A stretch of DNA of 64,000 bases from G963717155 sp963717155 (GTDB lineage Bacteria; Actinomycetota; Thermoleophilia; Gaiellales; JALYLC01): the NCBI GenBank assembly GCA_963717155.1, contig OY970326.1, forward strand, positions 930,001 to 994,000, written 5' to 3'. Below, piece after piece: positions 50,235 through 58,156 of this stretch. Under the pieces are notes generated by a model. That model was not told the DNA's origin, ran no database searches, and worked only from the letters and a program-made list of their open reading frames with translations. Position 1 is the first letter of the stretch; each line of letters opens with the position of its first letter. A program made the position numbers and the translations under genes.

Positions 50235-50976
50235 GGGCCGGTCACCGCGCGTGCGCCCGCTGCGAGCATGCCGAGGTCGCTGCCGGTCAGGGCCAACGAC
50301 ACGCCGGCGCCGCGGTAGCGATCGACGAGCTCGTGGGTCGGCGTCAGGATCCCGGTCAGCACGTGCCGTTCGTGAGCTCGCCCGATCACGTCGTCGATGA
50401 CCGCCGCGAAGCTCCTCCTCGGGTGGCTGCCCGAGCGAGTAGGACAGGTCGTTCGGGCCGATGAAGACCATGTTGACGCCGTCCACGGCGAGGATCTCGT
50501 CGAGGTTCTCGACGGCTGAGGCCGACTCGATCTGCACGGCGATCAAGGTCTCGGCGAGCGCCTCGGCGGCTGCGGCGGCGCGGTCGAGGCCATACAGCGA
50601 TGCCCGTCCCGGACCGGCGCCGCGGGTGCCGCTCGGGGGATAGCTCGCCGCCGAGACGACCGCGGCGGCCTGCGCTGCCGAGTTGACTCGCGGCACGATC
50701 ACGCCCGCGGCCCCGGCGTCGAGCGCGTACTGGATGGAGGCCGCGCTGTCGTCGCTCAGCGCGGACGAGGGCCGGCAACCCGGCGAGGTCGGCTCCCGCC
50801 ATGATGGTGCGGACGTCGGCGGGGGCGAGCGGGGCATGCTCCGCGTCAGCGACGAGCACGTCGAACCCGCACGCGCCGAGCACCTCGCAGGTCGAGAGCT
50901 GCGGGCTCGCGACGAAGCAGCCGAGCAGGAACTCGCCGCCGCGCAGGCGTCCGCTGATCCATCGCGACGCATCAAT
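50213..50976 (-). CDS. HpcH/HpaI-family aldolase, two frameshifts
   Basis: A class II-type aldolase of the HpcH/HpaI/citrate-lyase family, which splits or forms 2-keto acids. The N terminus reads LRGGEFLLGCFVASPQLSTC, FDVLVADAEHAPLAPADVRT; after a shift near 50760 comes AASIQYALDAGAAGVIVPRV and IAVQIESASAVENLDEILAV (metal Glu), VFIGPNDLSYSLGQ; after a shift near 50412 comes FAAVIDDVIGRAHERHVLTG and LTGSDLGMLAAGA to a TAG at 50213. Both shifts equal one inserted base. The start is unclear: the frame opens at ATT 50976 with no ATG/GTG, so a further indel may be present. Overlaps the SDR end by 22 bases. Confidence 0.75.
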
Positions 50977-50979
50977 GCC

Positions 50980-51326
50980 TCAGTTCGTGCGTGGGTCGAG
51001 CTCGGATGCGGCCGCGCGTGCATCGCCGAACTTCTCGACGATCACGTACCCGTGTCCCTCGCGCAGCACCCGCTCGGAATCTGGAACATCGTGGCCCGGG
51101 ACGACGATGAAGCGCGCAGGGGCCGAGCGGATCCACTCGTAGGTCGAGAGCGAGACGGTCGATCTTCTCGGTGCAGTCGACGTCGGCGCACTCGCAGAGG
51201 ACGAGAGAGCCCGTCGGCGTGCTCGCCGTGTCGTTCGGCGTCGTCGATCACGAGGTCCCGGATCCGCTCGTTCACGACGCGGAATCGCGACTCGTTCTCC
51301 CCTACCCGTTGCTCGCTCCAACCCAT
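50980..51326 (-). CDS. Conserved protein with a three-Cys motif, two frameshifts
   Basis: The protein begins MGWSEQRVGENESRFRVVNE at ATG 51326, then after a shift near 51205 reads LVLCECADVDCTEKID, a C-x-C-x4-C motif, and after another shift near 51150 TVSLSTYEWIRSAPARFIVV, PGHDVPDSERVLREGHGYVI and VEKFGDARAAASELDP to a TGA at 50980. Each shift equals one inserted base. From memory, this layout is a small actinobacterial family of unknown function. About 114 residues when repaired. Confidence 0.65.
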
Positions 51327-51457
51327 CCGATCGCGAGTTTAGATGGTTGCCGCACTCGCGTATTCGTCATGTAATCGGAGCCCGGCGACGGGTCCGCTTG
51401 GCAAACTGCAACTTTGGGTGGTTTAGGCGCTGGGAATCGGGGCTACCTGATTCTCAT

Positions 51458-51937
51458 ATGCCTGGCTACAACAACGGAGGCGGCATCGCAGTGCTCTCCC
51501 GATCGCTCGACATCGCCGCCACGTGCGAGGCGCCCGCCGAGGCCCGGCGCTGGCTCGACCACATGGCACCCCTGCGGGCGCTCGGCCAGGTCGCGTTCGA
51601 CGTGCGGTTGCTCGTGAGCGAGCTCGTCGCAAACAGCGTTCGCCACGCCGGACTCGGCCCGACCGACCTGATCGCGGTCTCGCTGGATCTCAGCGATAGC
51701 GTCCTCCGAGTGGAGGTGCAGGACCAGGGACGCGGGTTCACGCTTCCCGTACGCCCGGAGAAGCGCACGTCCGAGGGCGGTCGTGGACTGCAGATCCTCG
51801 CGGCCGTCGCGTCCCGCTGGGGACTGAACGGCGTGAAGCCCGTCACCGTGTGGTTCGAGATCGACCTCGAGCGCGATACGGGGACGTCGTTCCCCGCGCC
51901 GCTACGCGGTCGGAGCCTCGGCAAGCTTCGCCGCTAG
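51458..51937 (+). CDS. RsbW-like anti-sigma/serine kinase ATPase (HATPase_c_2)
   Basis: A 159-residue protein with a GHKL ATPase fold: LLVSELVANSVRHAG (N box), VEVQDQGRGFTLP (G1) and SEGGRGLQILAAVAS (G2), then a final strand. Stand-alone domains of this type act as anti-sigma factors or regulatory kinases in partner-switching systems. No anti-anti-sigma or sigma gene is next to it. ATG 51458 is chosen as the start nearest the fold; the frame extends to 51347. Confidence 0.85.
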   Translation: MPGYNNGGGIAVLSRSLDIAATCEAPAEARRWLDHMAPLRALGQVAFDVRLLVSELVANSVRHAGLGPTDLIAVSLDLSDSVLRVEVQDQGRGFTLPVRPEKRTSEGGRGLQILAAVASRWGLNGVKPVTVWFEIDLERDTGTSFPAPLRGRSLGKLRR

Positions 51938-51940
51938 GGA

Positions 51941-51946
51941 TACCCT
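51941..51946 (+). promoter_or_regulatory. Probable -10 element (TACCCT) of the membrane/coiled-coil gene
   Basis: TACCCT ends six bases before GTG 51953. Confidence 0.45.
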
Positions 51947-51952
51947 CCGACC

Positions 51953-52581
51953 GTGGCGGGGATACTCCGGGCCGCCGGTCGCCCACTCAACCTCGCAGTC
52001 CTCGTGGGCATGCTGGTTCTCGGCCTCGCACTGCAGGTGTGGCTGTTCGCTGCGGTCCTCGTGTACGCCTTCCTCGTCGCCGTCACCGTCGGCCAGAATG
52101 ACGCATTGGCGCCTATTGCCGACGCGGCGGAGGCGCCCGTACGGCAGGTCGACGACCTTCCGCCGGAGCTCGCGACTCGCGTGGGCACGGCCCTCGCCGA
52201 GGAGCAGGCCGTGCTCGACGAGCTCGCGCGGTTTCCGCTCGCCGAGCCGGACCTGAGCAATCAGGTGCGTGCGCTCGCGGACGAGCAGTGCGCGAGCGCG
52301 TCGTGGCTCGCGGATCGTCGGCCGACGCGCGTGTCGAGCAGCTCACCGTCGTGGAGGGTCTCGTGCGTCGCCGCGCCGAGCTCGACGGCGAGCTCGAGCA
52401 CGTCGAGGCCGCGCTCGCGGCGATCCACGCCCAGCTCGTAGCAGCGCATGCCGCGGAGGCGCGACCGGATACGCTGGCCGGTGAAGTGAACGACCTGCGC
52501 ACCCGCACGCGCGTGCTCTCCGAGCGCCTCGCCGAGGCCTATGAGCACCGTGGTCCCACGGCCGACGGGGCTATCACGTGA
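51953..52581 (+). CDS. Membrane protein with a coiled-coil tail, one frameshift
   Basis: It starts VAGILRAAGRPLNLAVLVGM with two hydrophobic helices in residues 12-45, then an acidic linker. Near 52287 the frame changes; adding one base (GAGCAG GTG) joins ALADEQ to VRERVVARGSSADARVEQLT and a long coiled coil (VEGLVRRRAELDGELEHVEA onward) to a TGA at 52581. This is the only event in the window best explained by a missing base. No family recognised. The end overlaps the nadE start. Confidence 0.6.
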
Positions 52582-54299
52582 GGGTCGCACTTGCCCAGCT
52601 CGACCTCACGGTCGGGGCGCTGCGCGAGAACCGCGCACGCATCGCCGACGCCTGCGCCGACGCCGCCCGGCAGGGAGCCGACATCGTGATCGCGCCGGAG
52701 CTCGCGCTGTCCGGCTACCCGCCGGAGGATCTCGTGCTGCGCCCGAGCTTTCTCGCAGCGTGCGCGCGCGAGCTCGAGGCGCTGGCGGCCGAGGCTTCGG
52801 CGCCGCTCCTCGTCGGTGTTCCGGTGCTGGACGGCGATCGCCCCCGGAACGCCGCTGCGCTGTGCGTCGGTGGACAGGTGGTCGCGCGCTACGACAAGCG
52901 CGAGCTCCCCAACTACGGCGTCTTCGACGAGACGCGCACCTTCGCAGCAGGCCGTCGACCGCTCGCAGTGGACGTCGCCGGGGCGCTCGTGTCCGTGACG
53001 ATCTGCGAGGACGTCTGGCTGCCAGGCCCCAGCGAGGCGGCCGCTTCAGCCGGCGCGACGGTGATCGCGAACCTCTCGGCGTCGCCCTACCACCTCGGAA
53101 AGGGCGAGGCGCGCGAGCAGATGCTGCGCACGCGGGCACGGGATGGCGTGGCGTTCGTCGCGTTCTGCAACATCGTGGGTGGACAGGACGAGCTGATCTT
53201 CGACGGACGCAGCTGCGTGATCGATCCGGCAGGCGACGTGCTGGCTCGCGCGGAGAGCTTTGCCGAGGAGCTGCTCGTGTGCGACATCGACCCGGCGATA
53301 GCGATCGCGGCACGCCTGCGCGACGCGCGCCTGCGCCACGGTCGCCGGCGGCCGCCGAAGCGTCTCCAGCCCGTCGCCTCGGTCGCCGCGCCCGCCGGCT
53401 CGCCAACCGCGCGGCCGGCCACGCGCATCGCCGAACCGCCTGCCGCGCCGGACGACGAGCTGTGGGCTGCGCTGCGTCTCGGCCTCGGCGACTACGTGCG
53501 CAAGAACGGATTCTCGCGCGTCCTCATCGGACTGTCGGGGGGCATCGACTCGGCGCTCGTCGCAGCACTGGCCGCGGAAGCGCTCGGGCCCGAGCAGGTC
53601 GAGACGCTGTCGATGCCGACGCGCTTCAACGCCTCGGCAACACGCGACGACGCGCGAGACGTCGCGAGCCGCCTCGGAGTCGGGTTCCGCGAGCTTGCGA
53701 TCGAGGACCTGCGCGTCGCCTTCGCCGCGGCCGTCCCCGAGGCAGCGGGGCTCGCTGCCGAGAACCTGCAGGCGCGCATCCGCGGGCTGCTCCTGATGAC
53801 GCTCTCGAACCAGCACGGCTGGCTCGTGCTCACGACCGGTAACAAGTCCGAGACGGCGACGGGCTACTCGACCCTGTACGGCGACACGGCGGGCGGCTTC
53901 GCGCCGATCCAGGACGTGCCGAAGACCCGCGTCTTCGCGCTCGCCCGCCGACTCAACGAGCGCGCGGGCCGCGAGCTGATCCCGAGCTCGATCATCGAGC
54001 GTCCGCCGAGTGCCGAGCTGCGCGACGACCAGCGCGACGACCAGTCGCTGCCGCCCTACGCGGAGCTCGACCCGGTGCTCGAGGCATACGTCGAGGACGA
54101 TCGGTCGCCTCGCGAGATCGCTCGTGCGGGCATCGGCGAGCTCGACCTCGCGGTGCGCGTCGCGCGACTCGTCGACCTCGCCGAGTACAAGCGCCGGCAG
54201 GCTCCTCCAGGGCTGAAGCTGCACCCCAAGGCGTTCGGTCGCGACCGCCGCGTTCCGATCACGAATCGCTTCCTGCAAAATGGGGAGGAATCACCCTAA
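52578..54299 (+). CDS. nadE: Glutamine-dependent NAD+ synthetase
   Basis: A 573-residue enzyme making NAD+ from deamido-NAD+. The N-terminal nitrilase domain (residues 1-260) has Glu41 in IAPELALSGYPPED, Lys in ARYDKRELPNYGVFDE and the nucleophile Cys in SVTICEDVW, and delivers ammonia from glutamine. The C-terminal synthetase has the PP-loop LIGLSGGIDSALVAALA near residue 317, then LTTGNKSETATGYSTLYGDT and PPSAELRDDQRDDQSLPPY. GTG 52578 overlaps the previous gene. No frameshift despite damaged neighbours. Confidence 0.96.
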   Translation: MRVALAQLDLTVGALRENRARIADACADAARQGADIVIAPELALSGYPPEDLVLRPSFLAACARELEALAAEASAPLLVGVPVLDGDRPRNAAALCVGGQVVARYDKRELPNYGVFDETRTFAAGRRPLAVDVAGALVSVTICEDVWLPGPSEAAASAGATVIANLSASPYHLGKGEAREQMLRTRARDGVAFVAFCNIVGGQDELIFDGRSCVIDPAGDVLARAESFAEELLVCDIDPAIAIAARLRDARLRHGRRRPPKRLQPVASVAAPAGSPTARPATRIAEPPAAPDDELWAALRLGLGDYVRKNGFSRVLIGLSGGIDSALVAALAAEALGPEQVETLSMPTRFNASATRDDARDVASRLGVGFRELAIEDLRVAFAAAVPEAAGLAAENLQARIRGLLLMTLSNQHGWLVLTTGNKSETATGYSTLYGDTAGGFAPIQDVPKTRVFALARRLNERAGRELIPSSIIERPPSAELRDDQRDDQSLPPYAELDPVLEAYVEDDRSPREIARAGIGELDLAVRVARLVDLAEYKRRQAPPGLKLHPKAFGRDRRVPITNRFLQNGEESP

Positions 54300-54310
54300 G
54301 GACAACCTGA

Positions 54311-56009
54311 GTGCTCAAAGTAGCCATGGTAGAGTCATCACGAAGAGTGACGATACCTACTGCCCCAGCGGAAGAAGAAATTCGCGCCCTTCCGTCCGAG
54401 GGCCGATACGCGCACTCGTGGTCCCTGACGATCGACGCGTCGTTCTCGCAGTTCGATCTCGAGATGCTGGCACGCGAGCCGGGCGTTCGCCTCGACGCCG
54501 CACACTCGGTGGCCGAAGGCGTCGAGCGCGCGCGGCGAGGCGGGCACGAGTGCCTCGTGCTGGCCGTCGGGCCCGATCCCGATGCGGCGCTCGCAGCGCT
54601 CGCGCGGCTGCGCGCCGGGACGCCGGACATGCCCGATCGTCGTGATCGTCGACCACGCGGCACACGCGGTGGCGCGCGCGACGCTCGAGCACGGAGCGCA
54701 CGCGTGTCTCCGGCGTGACGAGCTCGGGCCGGGAGCGCTCGAGCGCGCGGTCGGCGATGCCACCGCGCGCAGCCGCAGCGAACGCCAGGTGGCGCTCTGG
54801 GCGCTGCACGATGCGCTGACCGGCCTCCCGAACCGCCGGCTGATGTACCAGCTCGTCGGCCACGCGCTCGCCGACGGCGACCTGAGCCTGCTATTCGTCG
54901 ACCTCGATGGCTTCAAGCTGATCAACGACACCCTCGGCCATGCCGCCGGCGACGAGGCGCTTGTGATCGTGGCCGAGCGGATCGATCGCGTCCTGCGGCC
55001 GTCGGATCGAGCCGGGCGGCTCGGGGGCGACGAGTTCGTGGTGCTCTGTCCCGGGCTGGGCGACGCGGACTCGGCGCGCTCGGTTGCCGCGCGCATCGTC
55101 GAGGCGATCTCCGCGCCGCTGGCACTGCGCGACGGCATGGCGTCGATCTCGGCGTCGGTCGGAGTCGCTCGGGCCGGTGGAGGCGACACGCCGGCGAGCC
55201 TGATCGCCGCGGCGGACGCCGCCATGTACCGCGCGAAGCGCGCTGCGAAGGGGGTCGCGATCGCCGCGGAGTACGCCGACCGGTCGGCCGAGACCGCCGA
55301 CCGCGAGCTCGTCCGTCGTGCGATCACCAGCGGCCGCGTCGACGTGGCCTACCAGCCCATCGTCTCGGTCGCGACCGGTCAGATCGTCGCGTTCGAGGCG
55401 CTCGCCCGCGTGCTGCACCCGGAGCTTGGACCGGTCGCGCCAGGCCGGCTCGTGCCCGACATCGGGGATGGCGTGCTCGGCGCGCTGCTCGATCGGCTGG
55501 TGCTCGAGGCCGCGTGTCGCGCACTCGTCGGTATGGATGCGTTTGCGCTGCACGTCAACCTCTCGCTCGCGTCGGTCGCCAACCCTGGGCTTGCGAGCGA
55601 GATGCAGGAGGTCGCCGAGCGCATCGGGCTTGCGCCGACGCGCCTCCGGCTCGAGCTCTCCGGCAGCGCACTGAGCGAGGACGCGCGAGCAGCGGGCACC
55701 GTCGCCGCGCTTCGTGCGCTCGGCGCGCTGGTGGTGGCAGACGACCTGGGCGCCGGCGGCCCGACGCTCGCGGCACTCGCGACGACGCCGTTCGACCTCC
55801 TGAAGCTCGACCGGTCGCTCGTCGCGTCGGTCGACAGCGACGCCCGTGCACGTGCTGTCGCTGCCGCCATCGTGGCGCTGGGAAGCACGCTCGGGCTGAA
55901 CGTGATCGCCGAGGGCGTCGAGCGCGTCGAGCAGCTCGACGAGCTGCGCGACCTCGGCTGTCACCTCGCGCAGGGCCACCTGTTCGGGGTGGCGGGCGCG
56001 CTCATCTAG
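54311..56009 (+). CDS. Response-regulator-like GGDEF-EAL protein, one frameshift
   Basis: The N-terminal 135 residues resemble a receiver domain (FDLEMLAREPGVRLDAAHSV, PDMPIVVIVDH); the frame shifts near 54636, where CCC should be CC. Next comes GGDEF: HDALTGLPNRRLMYQL, LFVDLDGFKLINDTLGHAAG and RLGGDEFVVL, with an intact cyclase site. The EAL domain has VAFEALARVLHPE, HVNLSLASV and EGVERVEQLDEL, but LRLELSGSAL replaces the usual LExTES and DDLGAGGPTLAAL replaces DDFGTGYSSL. So it probably makes c-di-GMP, while its phosphodiesterase activity is doubtful. Confidence 0.8.
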
Positions 56010-56245
56010 GCGCGGATGCGCGCGAGCTCGGCGCCGACCGCGATCGTCTCGCGCGGTGCCGCGAGCAACGGGCCGAGCACCCCGGCTGCCGGCGCGACGA
56101 CCTCGGCGTCGACCTTGTCCGTCTCGATCACGCAGATCGGCTCGTCCGCCTCGACGTGATCGCCCTCAGCGCGGAGCCACTCGACGAAGATCGCCTCCTC
56201 CATCGAGGCGCCCAGGCGGGGCAGCAGCACCGGCACGTCGCTCAT
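56006..56245 (-). CDS. Stand-alone lipoyl (biotinyl-like) domain protein
   Basis: A 79-residue protein from ATG 56245 consisting only of a lipoyl/biotinyl barrel: VPVLLPRLGASMEEAIFVEW, GDHVEADEPICVIETDKVDA with the modified Lys in ETDKVDA, then VVAPAAGVLGPLLAAPRETI. The motif is of the E2 lipoyl type. E2 domains are normally fused to a catalytic core; none is present here. It could serve in trans for a dehydrogenase complex. It overlaps the amidotransferase stop by four bases, and its own stop shares CTAG with the convergent GGDEF-EAL gene. Confidence 0.8.
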   Translation of the reverse strand: MSDVPVLLPRLGASMEEAIFVEWLRAEGDHVEADEPICVIETDKVDAEVVAPAAGVLGPLLAAPRETIAVGAELARIRA

Positions 56246-56967
56246 GGCGCGGAAGGATAGTCGCGTGCGGCCGCCACGAGCGCCGCGAACACGGCGGCCA
56301 ACCGCGCGTCGCCAGTGTGGAACTCCTCGTGCCACTGCAGCCCCACCGCGAAGTGGCCGTTCGTCGCCTCGATCGCCTCGACGACCCCGTCATCTGAGCG
56401 CGCGACCGCGCGCATGCCGTCGCCGATGCGATCGACGGCCTGATGGTGGTACGAGTTGACGGCGCTCGCGTCGCCGAGCAGCGCGCCGACGCGGCTGGCT
56501 CGCTCGATGCGTACGTCGTGGCGATGCGCGGGTGGCATGCGGGTCACATCGCGCCACTCGGACGAGTGCGAGATCTCGCGTCCGATGAGCGTCGGGATGT
56601 CCTGGATCAGTGTCCCGCCACCGGCGACCGCGAGGACCTGCGCGCCGCGGCAGACACCGAGGATGGGCTTGCCATCCGCGAGGGCAGCACGTGCGAGCCC
56701 CAGGTCGGTCACGTCGGCGCCGACGGTTGCCGGTCTGGTCAGCGGGTGACGCTCGGCGCCGTAGTGCGCCGGGTCGACGTCTGCCCCGCCCATCAGGAGG
56801 ACACCGCCGAGGCGCTCGTACGCGGCCTGCCAGCTCGCGGGATCGGCCGACGGCGGCACGATCACCACGAGCCCGCCTGCTCCCTCGATCGCCTCGCGCA
56901 CGCGTCGTTCGACCTCGCCGACCAGCGAGTCCTGGAGCTCGAGCGTGACGCCGATGCGCGGCCTCAT
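56242..56967 (-). CDS. Class I glutamine amidotransferase-like (PuuD/gamma-Glu-GABA hydrolase type)
   Basis: A 241-residue peptidase C26-type enzyme: MRPRIGVTLELQDSLVGEVE at ATG 56967, GGVLLMGGADVDPAHYG, ILGVCRGAQVLAVAGGGTLI with the nucleophile Cys, VNSYHHQAVDRI and GLQWHEEFH with the catalytic His (usually QWHPE). It would hydrolyse gamma-glutamyl compounds. The start shares bases with the stop of the upstream gene and the end with the lipoyl gene, so it is the middle gene of an operon. Confidence 0.88.
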   Translation of the reverse strand: MRPRIGVTLELQDSLVGEVERRVREAIEGAGGLVVIVPPSADPASWQAAYERLGGVLLMGGADVDPAHYGAERHPLTRPATVGADVTDLGLARAALADGKPILGVCRGAQVLAVAGGGTLIQDIPTLIGREISHSSEWRDVTRMPPAHRHDVRIERASRVGALLGDASAVNSYHHQAVDRIGDGMRAVARSDDGVVEAIEATNGHFAVGLQWHEEFHTGDARLAAVFAALVAAARDYPSAP

Positions 56968-57530
56968 AGGGCGGGCTCGCGCAGCGAGCTCCAGGCAGGC
57001 TCGCAGCTGAAGTCGAGGTAGCGCGTTCGCACCAGCTCGAGCTCGCCGAATACGCCGTCGGCGAGCTCCGCGTGGTGCAGGCGCAGCGAGTGATAGTGGC
57101 GCGGGGTCAGCGCGACCGCCTCGACGTGCACGACGTCGGACGTGACGTGTCCCTTCGCCTCCGGCGACTCGAACATCACGAGGTTGCCGTAGCTCCCGTT
57201 GCCGAGCCTCAGGTTGTAGTAGGTCAGGAGGCCGTCGAAGCGCGCGGCGCGCGCGACGATGTCGTGCTCGCGATCGATGATCGGCGCGAAGTCGACTCCC
57301 GTGCGCGCCTGCCCGAAGAAGCCGACCGCTGCAATCGGCCGCGAAGCGGCGAGCGCCGCCGGGTCGGGTACGCAGAGCCAGTGCTCGGTGCCGTCCGGCC
57401 ACGGGATCGGCCCGGCATCCGCCGGTGGCATGGTGCCGTCGCGCAGGTGGGCCGCGATCGTCCGGCGCATCGTGCGCAGGACGACCAGATCGCGACGCGT
57501 GTGCTCGAGCGCCGCGAACCGTCGTTCCAT
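56964..57530 (-). CDS. Conserved protein of unknown function
   Basis: A 188-residue protein from ATG 57530. Segments: ALEHTRRDLVVLRTMRRTIA (helix), PWPDGTEHWLCVPDPAALAA, VGFFGQARTGVDFAPIIDRE, TYYNLRLGNGSYGNLVMFES and VALTPRHYHSLRLHHAELAD. The His-rich HYHSLRLHH stretch may bind metal or haem, but I cannot name a family. It is cotranscribed with the amidotransferase by a four-base overlap and begins one base after the glutaredoxin stop. Confidence 0.7.
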   Translation of the reverse strand: MERRFAALEHTRRDLVVLRTMRRTIAAHLRDGTMPPADAGPIPWPDGTEHWLCVPDPAALAASRPIAAVGFFGQARTGVDFAPIIDREHDIVARAARFDGLLTYYNLRLGNGSYGNLVMFESPEAKGHVTSDVVHVEAVALTPRHYHSLRLHHAELADGVFGELELVRTRYLDFSCEPAWSSLREPAL

Positions 57531-57531
57531 G

Positions 57532-57861
57532 CTATGCGGCGACGACCTGCGCGAGCTCGCCCGACTCGTGGAGCTCGGTGACGATGTCGCAACCCCCGAC
57601 GAGCGTGCCGTCGACGAACAGCTGCGGGATCGTCGGCCAGCCCGAGCGCGCCGACAGGACCTGGCGGATGCGCGGGTCGGGCAGGATGTTGACGGCGACG
57701 TAGTCCGCGCCGACGTCCTGGAGGGCCTGGACGGTGCGGTAGGAGAAGCCGCACGCCGGAGCCTCGGGCGTGCCCTTCATGAAAAGCACGATGCGGTTGT
57801 CGGCGAGCGCCTGGTCGATGGCCTGGCCGATCTCGGCTTCGGTGACGATCTGCTGGGACAT
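57532..57861 (-). CDS. grxD: Monothiol glutaredoxin (CGFS type, Grx4/GrxD)
   Basis: A 109-residue glutaredoxin with KGTPEAPACGFSYRTVQALQ, containing the CGFS active site that binds a [2Fe-2S] cluster with glutathione or another thiol, followed by SGWPTIPQLFVDGTLVGGCD. CGFS glutaredoxins carry Fe-S clusters and pair with BolA. The bolA gene lies 9 bases upstream in the same operon, which supports the assignment. A clear AAGGAG lies upstream of ATG 57861. Confidence 0.95.
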   Translation of the reverse strand: MSQQIVTEAEIGQAIDQALADNRIVLFMKGTPEAPACGFSYRTVQALQDVGADYVAVNILPDPRIRQVLSARSGWPTIPQLFVDGTLVGGCDIVTELHESGELAQVVAA

Positions 57862-57870
57862 GGTCGCTCC

Positions 57871-58101
57871 TTAAGGAGATGAGGTGCGAAGGCCGAGCGC
57901 GTGGACCGCGTGATCGCCGAGCTGGTCCGCCAGGGCCGCGTACACGAGCTTATGTTGCTCTATAAGCGAGAGCCCCTCGAACTGCGGCGCGACGACCGTC
58001 GCGTGGAAGTGGTCGAAGGTGCCCGTCGTATCGACGACCTGGACCTGGGCCCCCGGGAGGTGAGCCTTGATCCGCGTCTCGAGCTCGTCGGTCGTGGGCA
58101 T
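57871..58101 (-). CDS. bolA: BolA family protein
   Basis: A 76-residue BolA: LETRIKAHLPGAQVQVVDTT, HFHATVVAPQFEGLSLIEQH with the conserved His that joins the [2Fe-2S] bridge, and KLVYAALADQLGDHAVHALG. It forms a cluster-sharing complex with the CGFS glutaredoxin encoded next. ATG 58101 is chosen over GTG 58107 because TAGCGT lies nine bases upstream. It is divergent from thrS. Confidence 0.93.
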   Translation of the reverse strand: MPTTDELETRIKAHLPGAQVQVVDTTGTFDHFHATVVAPQFEGLSLIEQHKLVYAALADQLGDHAVHALGLRTSSP

Positions 58102-58110
58102 GCTCACCGC

Positions 58111-58116
58111 ACGCTA
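58111..58116 (-). promoter_or_regulatory. Probable -10 element (TAGCGT) of bolA
   Basis: On the minus strand TAGCGT ends nine bases before ATG 58101. Confidence 0.35.
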
Positions 58117-58143
58117 CCAGACAGGTTTGAGCCGCTCCCGCCC

Positions 58144-58149
58144 TAGACT
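58144..58149 (+). promoter_or_regulatory. Probable -10 element (TAGACT) of thrS
   Basis: TAGACT ends seven bases before ATG 58157. Confidence 0.4.
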
Positions 58150-58156
58150 TGAGCCC

